Assembly: GCA_965242595.1 (NCBI GenBank)
Contig: OZ251464.1
Span: forward strand, 124,001 to 188,000
Source of the DNA: SP197 sp965242595
Lineage (GTDB): Bacteria > Pseudomonadota > Alphaproteobacteria > SP197
Direction of reading: 5' to 3'
DNA: 64,000 nt
Positions 35,342 through 43,702 of this stretch are shown here, in pieces (within the stretch, counting starts at the first letter, position 1; each line of letters begins with the position of its first letter). Both the position numbers and the translations under genes were made by a program. The notes beneath the pieces are model-generated. The model made no database searches, was not told the origin of the DNA, and saw nothing but the letters and a program-made list of their open reading frames with translations.

Positions 35342-36462
35342 TGGACGCACATATCGGGCCTTCCCGGCGCACGCGGCGCACCCCCTTCAGCGCCCGGGTG
35401 GAGGCGGCCGGCGCCAAGGCCTACACCGTCTATAACCATATGCTGCTGGCGACCTTCTTCCGCTCCATGGAAGAGGATTACCGCCATCTCAAGCGCCATG
35501 TGCAGCTCTGGGATGTGGGCTGCGAGCGCCAGGTGGAGGTGGTGGGCGCCGATGCCGCCCGCCTGGTGCAGGCGATGACGCCGCGGGATATGGGGCGGAT
35601 CGCGGTGGGCCAATGCGCCTATGCGCCGCTGGTGGACGAGGCCGGCGGCATGGTGAACGACCCGGTGATCCTGAAGCTGGCCGGCGATCGCTTCTGGCTC
35701 TCCCTGGCCGATTCCGACGCCGGGCTGTGGGCGCAGGGGCTGGCCTGCGGCATGGGCCTGGATGTGCGCGTGTTCGAACCGCAGGTCTGGCCGCTGGCGA
35801 TCCAGGGTCCGAAGGCGGACGCGCTGGCCAGCCGCGTCTTCGGCGCTGGCATCCGCCACCTCGCCTTCTTCCGCTTCGCCCCCTTCGATGCCCTGGGCCA
35901 TGCCTTCGTCGTCGCCCGTTCCGGCTGGTCGAAGCAGGGCGGCTTCGAGGTCTATGTCGACGACGCCGAGGCCGGGCGGGCGCTTTGGGATGCGCTGATC
36001 GCCGCCGGCGAAGAGCTGCAGGTGCGCCCCGGCTGCCCCAATCTGATCGAGCGCATCGAGGGCGGGCTGCTGTCCTATGGCAACGACATGACCCAGGAAA
36101 ACGACCCCTTCGAATGTGGGCTGGACCGTTTCTGCCACCTGGAGGCCGCCACCTGCTTCCTGGGGCGGCGCGCGCTGGAGGCAAAGCTGGCCGCCGGCGG
36201 CCCGAAGCGTGCGATCCGCGGCCTCGCCTTCGCCGGCGACGATTGCCCGCCCTGTGTCGAGGCCTGGCCGGTGACGCAGGGCGGGCGGCGCGTCGGCCAG
36301 GTCACCTCCGCCGCCCGCTCGCCCCGGCTGGCAACCAACATCGCCATCGCCACCATCGATCGCGCGGCCTGGGACGAAGGCACGGCGGTCGTGGTGGAAA
36401 CGCCGGCCGGCGAGCGCAAGGGGCGCATCGCAACCCTGCCCTTCGCGGCGCCCGCGCCCTGA
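35338..36462 (+). CDS. dmdA: Dimethylsulfoniopropionate demethylase (DMSP-dependent tetrahydrofolate methyltransferase)
   Basis: The 374-residue GcvT-fold enzyme transfers a methyl group from DMSP to tetrahydrofolate, giving methylmercaptopropionate. It matches Pelagibacter DmdA throughout, including 'YTVYNHMLL', 'ARSGWSKQGGFEVYV', 'GCPNLIERIEGGLLSYGND' and 'NDPFECGLDRF'. W197, E204 and Y206 fall at the numbers I recall for DMSP-site residues in the Pelagibacter structure. Glycine-cleavage T proteins lack 'GWSKQGG'. The start is the ATG overlapping the upstream stop; a second ATG follows immediately. 'ggagga' lies upstream. No dmdB, dmdC or dmdD is present. Confidence 0.87.
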   Translation: MMDAHIGPSRRTRRTPFSARVEAAGAKAYTVYNHMLLATFFRSMEEDYRHLKRHVQLWDVGCERQVEVVGADAARLVQAMTPRDMGRIAVGQCAYAPLVDEAGGMVNDPVILKLAGDRFWLSLADSDAGLWAQGLACGMGLDVRVFEPQVWPLAIQGPKADALASRVFGAGIRHLAFFRFAPFDALGHAFVVARSGWSKQGGFEVYVDDAEAGRALWDALIAAGEELQVRPGCPNLIERIEGGLLSYGNDMTQENDPFECGLDRFCHLEAATCFLGRRALEAKLAAGGPKRAIRGLAFAGDDCPPCVEAWPVTQGGRRVGQVTSAARSPRLATNIAIATIDRAAWDEGTAVVVETPAGERKGRIATLPFAAPAP

Positions 36463-36466
36463 GGCG

Positions 36467-37213
36467 GTGGCGGTCCGGCTTGCCGCCGCCGCCCTGGCCG
36501 ATCTGGTCGCCCGCTGGGGCGCCCGGCCCGGCACCTCCTTCGCCGTCGGCGTCACGGGGGCGCTGGCCGAGTTTCACGCCATGCCGGGCGAGGTCACCCG
36601 CTGGACGCGCGATGCCGGAGGCGTCCGGGCCTTCTGTTCCGGCGGCAGCTTCCGCCTCACGCCGCAAGAGGGCGTGCTGGCGCTGGCCTTCGACCTGCCG
36701 GGCCGCCATTCCCGCCAGCGCGGGGCGCTGTTCTGCCTGCCGGCCGGGCGGGCGGCGCTGTCGGGTGCCGCCACGCTTTCGCCCGCCGGCCAGGCGGACG
36801 GCGCGGCGCTGTTCGATCTGGGCCTGGGCCAGCCGGCGCTGGAGGCGCTGGTGATGGTCGCCGACGACGCCCTGGCGGCCCGGCTTACCGCCGCCGCAGG
36901 AGAAAGCACGATCGCCGGCGGCCACCCGTTGCTGGCCGCGCTGGCCCGCGCCTCGCCGCCACGCCTGTTCCGTTCCGCCCTGGCGGAGATCGTCGTCACC
37001 CAGGCCATCCCCGACAAGGCCACGCCGCAGGGCCCGCACACCCATCTGCTGCCGGCGGCGATGGACGGCAGCAGCCACGACCGGCGCATCCCGTTGCCGG
37101 CAGGCTGGCTGCCCTGCCTCGCCATGCACATCGCCGCCGACGATGCCGCCTTTCCAGCCCTGGCGCGCCGCCTGGCCGCAGGAGGGCCGCCGCGCCCGTC
37201 GTCCATGGCCTGA
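36467..37213 (+). CDS. Conserved-looking protein of unknown function, coupled to dmdA
   Basis: The 248-residue product starts with GTG four bases after the dmdA stop. I do not recognise the family with confidence. It is soluble, alanine-rich and predicted alpha/beta, with a distinctive stretch near residue 190, 'TPQGPHTHLLP', containing paired histidines that could bind metal or form an active site, and 'DRRIPLPAGWLPCLAMH' after it. Spacing makes co-translation with dmdA likely, so a role in one-carbon or DMSP metabolism is possible but unproven. Confidence 0.7.
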   Translation: MAVRLAAAALADLVARWGARPGTSFAVGVTGALAEFHAMPGEVTRWTRDAGGVRAFCSGGSFRLTPQEGVLALAFDLPGRHSRQRGALFCLPAGRAALSGAATLSPAGQADGAALFDLGLGQPALEALVMVADDALAARLTAAAGESTIAGGHPLLAALARASPPRLFRSALAEIVVTQAIPDKATPQGPHTHLLPAAMDGSSHDRRIPLPAGWLPCLAMHIAADDAAFPALARRLAAGGPPRPSSMA

Positions 37214-37515
37214 AGAGCTGCGACGGCTGCCGCCGAGCCGTGGCCTGGCTGCGGGCACAGGGCATCCGCTATCGCTTCCACGACCTGCGCGGCGATGGCC
37301 TCGATGCCGATCGCCTGGCCGTCTGGCTGGAGGAGTTGGGCCACGAGGCGCTGGTCAACCGCCGCAGCGCCACTTGGCGCGCCCTGGTGCCGGCGCTGAT
37401 CCTGGAGAAGCCGACGCTGATGAAGCGGCCATTGTTCGATCTGGGCAGCCGTCGCCTCCTGGGCTTCGACGAGGCGCAGAAACGCCAACTTGACCGACGC
37501 CATGCAAAGCGCCGA
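37198..37515 (+). pseudogene. ArsC/Spx/YffB-like thioredoxin-fold gene lacking a start codon
   Basis: The frame reads 'VVHGLKSCDGCRRAVAWLRA', the active-site N-terminus of the ArsC/Spx family (C-x2-C), and goes on through 'YRFHDLRGDGLD' to 'LEKPTLMKRPLFDLG' and 'GFDEAQKRQL'. No ATG, GTG or TTG lies in frame upstream of the first cysteine within a sensible distance; the first, GTG 37240, would remove the active site. Where the family normally ends, the frame runs on for about 130 codons of unrelated sequence. Either the gene is decayed or it starts unusually. It borders the glycosyltransferase island. Confidence 0.6.
37401..37456. repeat. Island-flanking imperfect repeat, left copy
   Basis: This is the 3' part of the ArsC-like gene encoding 'LEKPTLMKRPLFDLG'. 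It resembles 43519-43571 in the same orientation. Nine mismatches are counted over the first 45 bases, followed by a three-base gap and a matching 'ccgtcgcc'. Confidence 0.65.
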
Positions 37516-37905
37516 CGCCGAGACAACGGTGCGCTACCCATGGACCGAGGAGCTCGATCCTTGCAAATCGACCCCGCCAACCTGACCCCGACGGCCAGGC
37601 GGTGGCGCCTCGGTTTTCATGACCTGCAAACCGTCGCCGATCTGCGCCGTGAAGGAATATCGGGGCTGTCTGCCGAACCCGGCGTTTATCTGACCCTCCT
37701 GGAAGGCATATCCTCCTCCGGTTTTCCCGAAGCGGGAAGCCGATGTCTTCGTGGGTGCCGAAGCCTGCGACCTGCCAAGGCTTGTGCAAGTGTCTCGACG
37801 ATGCGCCGGAACCCGCCCGAAAAAGCGCAGGCCGACCCGACGCTGACAACGGTGCTCCTTCTCATGTCTGGACTCGCCCGTCCCCAGTGGTGCACTTATT
37901 CTCTG
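37502..37905 (+). pseudogene. Degenerate coding remnant, possibly GIY-YIG-like
   Basis: No frame is intact, but fragments in three frames line up as one protein: 'MQSADAETTVRYPWTEELDP', then 'WRLGFHDLQTVADLRREGIS' and 'EPGVYLTLLEG', then 'EADVFVGAEACDLPRLVQVS', then 'NPPEKAQADPTLTTVLLLMS'. The GVYL ... VFVG.EA.DL spacing recalls GIY-YIG nucleases, but this is a weak resemblance. The remnant fills the gap between the ArsC-like gene and the large island gene and overlaps its 3' end by about 44 bases. Multiple frameshifts would be required. Confidence 0.35.
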
Positions 37906-40900
37906 GCCTCGTGACCGGACCCTTGGCGACAAGACGCGCAATCGCCTTTTCTCGGGCCGCCTTGCTGGCAATATCCTTTCCAGCCCCCGAAGGCTCGTGC
38001 AGATAGAGAGTCTCGGTGACGTGGACCGGATTCCGTGCCATCTCCACAATCGGCAGCATGAATGCCCAGTCGTTGGCGAGGTCGACATATTCGCCGTCGA
38101 GCCGCAAGATGTCGTCCGGTATGGCGTCGAAGAGCCGTTTCCTGAACGAGCGCAGGTGCTGCCAGACGTTACCGCCTCGTCGCTCTCGCGGCCGGTCGAA
38201 GCACACCGGATAGTCGGCCGCCTTGTCGGTGCGCAGCATCGATCCCACGGTCACGTCGGCGCCGCGTTCGTACTCCGCCGCCAACCGTAACAAAACTCTG
38301 TCGCCAATCAGAGCGTCATCCGCATCGAGGGTCACGATGACCGACGCAGGATGCGCGCACACTACCCGGATAGCGGTTACCATGTTGGCCAGCAGACCGC
38401 GGCGACGCCGGTTGCGGACGATGGTGCAGTTATCGCCAAGCGACCCGCAGACTATCTCGAAATGTTGGGCGAACATGGGGTCCGATGCATCGTCGAACAC
38501 CACCGCACCCCATCGTGGGCCCTGCTGCCGGACCATGGAGTCGATGCAGCGACGCAAGCGCCCCGCCGGAACGTTGCGGCCCGACACCACGAAGACGAAG
38601 GGTTCCTGCCGGATCGGTCCCATCCAGTCTGCGGTGGTGCCCGTCCATTCCACCCTGCCCTTCTGGATGCACGGGATGACACCTTGCTCGATGCGGTCGA
38701 GGACCGCAAACCAGTCCGCGACGTCGTGTTTGCGCGCATTGGGGGGATGAACGTAGAAGGTGCGGCGGTCGCCACCGCGACACGAATGGCCCGCGCCACG
38801 CTGGACGGCCACGTCCAGGGATCGGTGCCAGGAGAGGGCCAAACGCCCCTCATTTAGAGAGTTCGGCAGCGGACGCGTGGCGCGGAGCCGCACGAGATCG
38901 ACCATCCCGGCGCGCGCTTCCGTGCGCCACGCGCCGGACACTTCGCCCGCAGTATAGGGGCGATCATGCTCCATCGCGATGTTGAACGAGACGGTGAGCG
39001 CCATGGGATCGGCCTCTACCGCCGCGAGCATGTCGGCCAAGTGGTCATGGTCGCGGTCAAGCCTGCCGATCATGAGGTCCGCATCCACATGGAGCGCGTA
39101 CCGCGTCGCGCACGCCTCGAATCCAGTCAGCAGCGGGGCGACATGAGCACCGGTCGCTGCGTGCGTGTGTGGGCAGGATATTGCGAACCATCGCCGGTGT
39201 AGCGTGGCGGTGACATTGCCGTCGCCGGGCGCTTCGACAATCCGGTCGAGCCACCCGGCTTCCACCAGACGGTGCGCCATGTCCCGCAGCTTGTGCAAGC
39301 TTCCGGGTGCGTGCTGCCTGAGAAATCCGTTTTCCCGTGAATCGACGACCAGGATTCGCTCGGCGAACGCCCTCGGACCTTCCAGTTGCGACACCAGATG
39401 GGGGACCTGCACGTCGAGAGTGTCCGCTTCCATGGCGCATGACGTGATCAGCAATGTGACCTCGCCGGACTGGGGTGCCAGGGGGCGGAGCTCGAACGCC
39501 AGATGATCCGAGGCCGGCTCGAACCGCTCCAGGTCGACCGTTGGGACTTCGACACGGCGGCATACCACCAGACCGGCGCGGGCGAATGCGCGTCGCAACG
39601 CTCGCTCGGGCCGATGTACGTCGCGGCGCACGCGACCCGTCGCACGCAGCTTTTTGTTCCATACGAATGTGCGCCCGTATCGGGCGTCAGGCGGCAATTC
39701 GCGATCGGCCTCCGCAGTCGGGCCGCCAAACGTGAAGTGTGGGTCGCATACCGTCACGATCACCCGGCCTCCGTCGGCCACCGCGGCTCGCAGGTCGCCG
39801 AGCACCGCTCGCAGTGTGGCATCGTCCTCGATGGTGCAGAGCGTGCGGCGGCAGATGACGAGATCGAAGCGTTCCGCCGCCAGCACCTCGCCACGCTCGT
39901 GCGTGAACCGCAGGTTGTCGACCCCTTCGCAGAGCGATGCCCAACGTGAGTGATGGGCGCGGTCAAGGTCGTAGCCCAGGACCTGGATGCCCCGATCCGC
40001 AAGATCCTTGGCCAGCCTCCCGTTGCCGCATCCGTAATCGAGCGCCCGCCCGGCCCGTCCCACGAATTCGAGCACGACGTCCCCGGATGTTTCATGCTGA
40101 CCCGCCACCCGGCGCACCGCATCGTGGAATCGCTCGAAACCGTCGAGTTCGGGTATTTCCGTGTCGTCCAGGGCACGACGCATGATCTCGGCCAGGTCGG
40201 GACGGTTCGCCCAGCGGTACGACAGCCAGGCACGCTGGCACATCGTCACGAACTCGCACTCGCTTTCCAGAGGGCAGATGTCCGAGCCGTAGTCGATCAG
40301 CCGGACTCGTCCATCGACGACCCGCAGGTTGTCGGGATGGAGGTTGCGGCAGACGACGCCATATCGCCTGCATTCGGCAAGGAGTTCGACCATGCCTGGC
40401 CCGTGGCCACCGGTGTACGGCTCGCTGACCTCGAATGGATAGACCAGCACCGCGCGGTGTTTGCACTCATGGAAATCGAGGATGGGATAGAGATAGCGCG
40501 CGTCCTTCCACGCACCTATGAGGGTGCGCAGATATGCAGGAGCCGTGATGACGGGCGATGACTTCCACCAGTAGTCGAAGACCTTGAACACGCGCGCTCC
40601 ATCGGTGAGCGCCACGCCTTCCATGCCGCATCCCAATACCGTGAGGGAGCCGGCAGGCGCAGACAGGCGCCCAGCGACGGCTTTGGCATTGGCGATTCTC
40701 TCGTCCTCGAGACAACCGGCTTTCAGGCTGCATTCCAAGGCCGGGAACTTTGAGAGTCGGCTCCGGTGAGACGTGATTTCCTTTGGAAGCCGGTCGAGGA
40801 ACTCGTGGATTTGCGGATTCTTGAACGCCTTGGACTCGCTCTCGACACGGTCCAGAATCTCCATCGTGTAGGAGCTATCCAGAAGGTTGAAGAACCCTCG

Positions 40901-43174
40901 GAGTCGCATCCTCGCGGCCCGATACCGCTCCTCCCGCCACCAGGCCTTCTCGTCTTCCACGATCTGGCGAAGGACGCGTTTCAGACCGAGGATGCGGTAG
41001 AACGACAGGCGGAACGCCGCCAGCCGTTCTTCAAGATACTTGTGTACAAGGTCCGTGAAATGCTTGGCAGGTCCATCGATCAGCTCGATGCCCAGGTCAT
41101 CCGTGATCGTGAACACGCCGCAGGTGCCCTCGGGAGTGGTCTTGAGCGTGTCCTGGAGTGCTGAGAATGCTGCATAACCACGAACGTCGTCCACGATGGA
41201 CTCGACGTCGAGTTCTCCGGGAAGGACACGCGAGCGATCATGATAGAGAGCGACCGGCACGGTGGCGACGCGCCTGCCGAAACAGCGCTCTTGCAGCAGT
41301 GTCCAGATCATGTCGGAACGTCGGCTCGGCCGTCCGCCGATGGCCGGTGAGGGATTTGGCGCCAGTCTCAGCGCTTCGACATCGAATACGAAGGTGTTGC
41401 CACCGCGTTGGAGTCCGCTGCCGATCGATTCCAAGGGGCTGGTGCTGGCCTCGATCGCGAGGGGCCGGAAGACCTGCTCACCGGCCAGGATCCTCTCCGC
41501 CATGCTGGCCAGACGCTCGAACGCTTCGCTGGCGCTCTCGCCGGGAAGCACCGGGGTGATCGGGAACGGAGTTTCCAGCCGATCAGTTTCCTTGCGCGAC
41601 AGGTCGTAGTAGTAGTCTCGCCGCCCAGAGCGTAGCGCCGCGTTCTCCACACCACGGTCCGGCAGGGCAGCCTGCGGGTCCAGCGATGCCAGCCACCGGA
41701 GCGACGTGGCCAGATCGACGAGCTGTACCCGCACGGTCGCCGCGAATGGCAGCGGGGGCGCTCCGGTGTACACCCCGATGGCGATGTCGAGCTCGCCGCC
41801 TGCATGGAGACGGCGAAGCTCCCGCAACACTGGCGCCAGCGTCCGGGGTTGCCGCTGCAGTCGTCCGCCCTCCCCGATGACGAGCGGGTCCAGCCGCATG
41901 TCGTCATCGACGATCCACACCACCGCACCGGGCCGGCGTCTGGCGAATGCGTACAGGTACGACTGCAACACCGTCCGGGCTGGGGCGATGGGAAGCTTGC
42001 GGCCCTGGCCTGCGCCGCCGTCGGGGACCAGGCCGCTGGCGGCGTCTTCGAGATGCCGCGCCCGGTCCACAAGATAGACCCGCAGGCCGTCCATGCGCTC
42101 GCGCTCGACGAGGCTGCGCAGCGCTTCGTCGGGAGCCCGGCCGCGGCCATTCTCCAGGATGAGAACGTCATGGCCCGACAGGCCGGGGTCTCCAGCGAGT
42201 GCGCGGAGATCGGCGAGCAGACCGCTCACGTCTTCGAGTCGCGCCGTGTCGGCGATCACGCCGACGATCAGATGTGGCGGTGCCTGTGGCGGCGCTGAAG
42301 ATCGCGGTGCCGACGGCGATGAAACGCCACGGCGCACGGTGCCGTCGTTCACGGATTCGAGCCCCGACACCTTCCACCCAAAATACCGGGCGGCCCGCCT
42401 CCGGAATCCTACGTGTTCGGCAGCGGACATGCGGTCGCGGTATTTGCGGTAGAAGTGGTCCAGCCCTTCCCGCTTGGCGGCTGCCTTCGGCGTGGACAAG
42501 CGGGGACGCGACGCACAGGCGAAATGATCGACCGTCGTTTCGGTCGTAGTGCCGTAGCGCACACCCGGCAGCTCGGCGAGGCGAATGCACAAGTCACGGT
42601 CGGTGCAACTTGCCAACGACTCGTCGAACAGCCCGGCTTCAAGCAGTACACTCAGTCGACAGACCAGGTTGCTGCCTTGGATGCCTGGATTGCCCACTAC
42701 GAAATCCGCCGCTTCGAGACCCCGGGGCGGTACCGTCAGACACGGAGCAGCGCCCTCTTCGATCCGCCGGAAGGGCGCCGCGATCACGTCGAGATCGAAA
42801 GCCTCCGCGGCCTTCAGGCATGCCTCCAAGTGGTGCGGCTCCCACCGGTCATCGTCGTCGAGGATCGCGACATGGAGTCGCGCTGGGTCGCCACCTGTCC
42901 GAAGGAGATGATCGATGCCAGAGTTCCACGCGCCAGCCGCGCCCTTCGTGCGCCGGTTGCGCAGAAAATCGGTGACGATACCTGCCGGGCGCCACGCTTG
43001 AACCAGCCGTTCCGTTCGTTCAGGCGTGTTTCCGGTCGAATCGTCGACGACGACGACCCGTCCAGGCGGCCGAGACTGTCTCGCAATCGACGGAAGAGCT
43101 CGACTTTCCAGCAGAGTCGTGCGGTTGGCCGTAGCGACGAGAACCGCCACGGTCGTCTTTTGGGTACGTTTCAT
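37862..43174 (-). CDS. Giant multidomain glycosyltransferase / kinase-like / methyltransferase protein (1770 residues)
   Basis: One polypeptide appears to hold six modules. GT-A/GT2 segment 1 spans residues 1-270 ('VAVLVATANR', 'LDDDD' 105-109, 'CTDRDLCIRL' 190). GT segment 2 spans 300-690 ('IVDDDMRLDP' 421). A helical linker covers 700-835. A kinase/phosphotransferase-like segment spans 840-1000 (glycine loop from G848, K864, H946-P-D948-N949, then D961-Y-G). A SAM methyltransferase spans 1030-1230 ('LDYGCGNG' 1045-1052). GT segment 3 spans 1237-1515 ('HVDADLMIG' 1362) and GT2 segment 4 spans 1524-1730 ('TLDADD' 1615-1620). No signal peptide or membrane helix is obvious. ATG 43174 has 'gggagg'. 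Composition differs from the flanks. A role in building and capping a surface glycan is inferred from the WbdD kinase-methyltransferase precedent. Confidence 0.82.
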   Translation of the reverse strand: MKRTQKTTVAVLVATANRTTLLESRALPSIARQSRPPGRVVVVDDSTGNTPERTERLVQAWRPAGIVTDFLRNRRTKGAAGAWNSGIDHLLRTGGDPARLHVAILDDDDRWEPHHLEACLKAAEAFDLDVIAAPFRRIEEGAAPCLTVPPRGLEAADFVVGNPGIQGSNLVCRLSVLLEAGLFDESLASCTDRDLCIRLAELPGVRYGTTTETTVDHFACASRPRLSTPKAAAKREGLDHFYRKYRDRMSAAEHVGFRRRAARYFGWKVSGLESVNDGTVRRGVSSPSAPRSSAPPQAPPHLIVGVIADTARLEDVSGLLADLRALAGDPGLSGHDVLILENGRGRAPDEALRSLVERERMDGLRVYLVDRARHLEDAASGLVPDGGAGQGRKLPIAPARTVLQSYLYAFARRRPGAVVWIVDDDMRLDPLVIGEGGRLQRQPRTLAPVLRELRRLHAGGELDIAIGVYTGAPPLPFAATVRVQLVDLATSLRWLASLDPQAALPDRGVENAALRSGRRDYYYDLSRKETDRLETPFPITPVLPGESASEAFERLASMAERILAGEQVFRPLAIEASTSPLESIGSGLQRGGNTFVFDVEALRLAPNPSPAIGGRPSRRSDMIWTLLQERCFGRRVATVPVALYHDRSRVLPGELDVESIVDDVRGYAAFSALQDTLKTTPEGTCGVFTITDDLGIELIDGPAKHFTDLVHKYLEERLAAFRLSFYRILGLKRVLRQIVEDEKAWWREERYRAARMRLRGFFNLLDSSYTMEILDRVESESKAFKNPQIHEFLDRLPKEITSHRSRLSKFPALECSLKAGCLEDERIANAKAVAGRLSAPAGSLTVLGCGMEGVALTDGARVFKVFDYWWKSSPVITAPAYLRTLIGAWKDARYLYPILDFHECKHRAVLVYPFEVSEPYTGGHGPGMVELLAECRRYGVVCRNLHPDNLRVVDGRVRLIDYGSDICPLESECEFVTMCQRAWLSYRWANRPDLAEIMRRALDDTEIPELDGFERFHDAVRRVAGQHETSGDVVLEFVGRAGRALDYGCGNGRLAKDLADRGIQVLGYDLDRAHHSRWASLCEGVDNLRFTHERGEVLAAERFDLVICRRTLCTIEDDATLRAVLGDLRAAVADGGRVIVTVCDPHFTFGGPTAEADRELPPDARYGRTFVWNKKLRATGRVRRDVHRPERALRRAFARAGLVVCRRVEVPTVDLERFEPASDHLAFELRPLAPQSGEVTLLITSCAMEADTLDVQVPHLVSQLEGPRAFAERILVVDSRENGFLRQHAPGSLHKLRDMAHRLVEAGWLDRIVEAPGDGNVTATLHRRWFAISCPHTHAATGAHVAPLLTGFEACATRYALHVDADLMIGRLDRDHDHLADMLAAVEADPMALTVSFNIAMEHDRPYTAGEVSGAWRTEARAGMVDLVRLRATRPLPNSLNEGRLALSWHRSLDVAVQRGAGHSCRGGDRRTFYVHPPNARKHDVADWFAVLDRIEQGVIPCIQKGRVEWTGTTADWMGPIRQEPFVFVVSGRNVPAGRLRRCIDSMVRQQGPRWGAVVFDDASDPMFAQHFEIVCGSLGDNCTIVRNRRRRGLLANMVTAIRVVCAHPASVIVTLDADDALIGDRVLLRLAAEYERGADVTVGSMLRTDKAADYPVCFDRPRERRGGNVWQHLRSFRKRLFDAIPDDILRLDGEYVDLANDWAFMLPIVEMARNPVHVTETLYLHEPSGAGKDIASKAAREKAIARLVAKGPVTRPENKCTTGDGRVQT

Positions 43175-43702
43175 GGCTGCCTCCCGGATGTAGGGGTGCC
43201 GGAATCGGCCCGCCGGGAACAGCAGAGCTTCGGCTTGATACCGAACCCACAAGGAATCTCACATCCTGGAGATCCCCGAAGGCCACACTCATGCCGTCCC
43301 TTTGGGGGATTTGAAGGGATGTAGGGTGTATGGGCGCCGGCGTCAAGGCTTGGCGTTGACGATTGCCGCCACCGTTGCGGTCACCCGACGTACTCTGCGG
43401 CCGTGAAGGCCGGCCGATTCGTCGCCGACCTATATGTCGGGACGCTTGTCGGCCCCCGAACACGCCCATTCGAAAACCGCCGCGACGACCAGGGCAGGAT
43501 CCTCACGCAGGCGCCGCCCCTGGAACGGCCGGCACCGATGGAGCGGCCGTTGTTCGATTTGGGCCGTCGCCGGGCAAGCCGCGGCGCGAAGGTGAGCGTG
43601 TGCTGGCGGTCTTCCCACGGAGCAGGCAGGCGACGATTCCGTTTGGCAGCGGCGCGGCGCTTTGGCACCATCCGCCGCCCTCAACCCCCGGCGGATCGCA
43701 AC
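43175..43702. other. Intergenic region between the island gene and hyuA, 528 bases
   Basis: No convincing gene is seen. It should hold divergent promoters for the island gene (near 43175-43350, AT-richer) and hyuA. The stretch from 43403 on stays open in the hyuA frame but shows no family similarity before 43703. It contains the right copy of the ArsC-like repeat. Confidence 0.6.
43519..43571. repeat. Island-flanking imperfect repeat, right copy
   Basis: This encodes 'LERPAPMERPLFDLG' in one frame, matching 'LEKPTLMKRPLFDLG' of the ArsC-like gene at the other side of the island. It has no intact gene around it, so it may be a remnant left by recombination. Confidence 0.6.

Noticed and set aside
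35338..36462. Glycine-cleavage T protein or dimethylglycine dehydrogenase C-terminal domain
   Set aside because: The sequence has the DmdA-specific GWSKQGG region and overall match to Pelagibacter DmdA, and no glycine-cleavage genes are nearby.
37534..38088. A minus-strand open frame of 184 codons at the left edge of the island
   Set aside because: No domain, starts inside the large gene, and the + strand fragments here read more like decayed protein.
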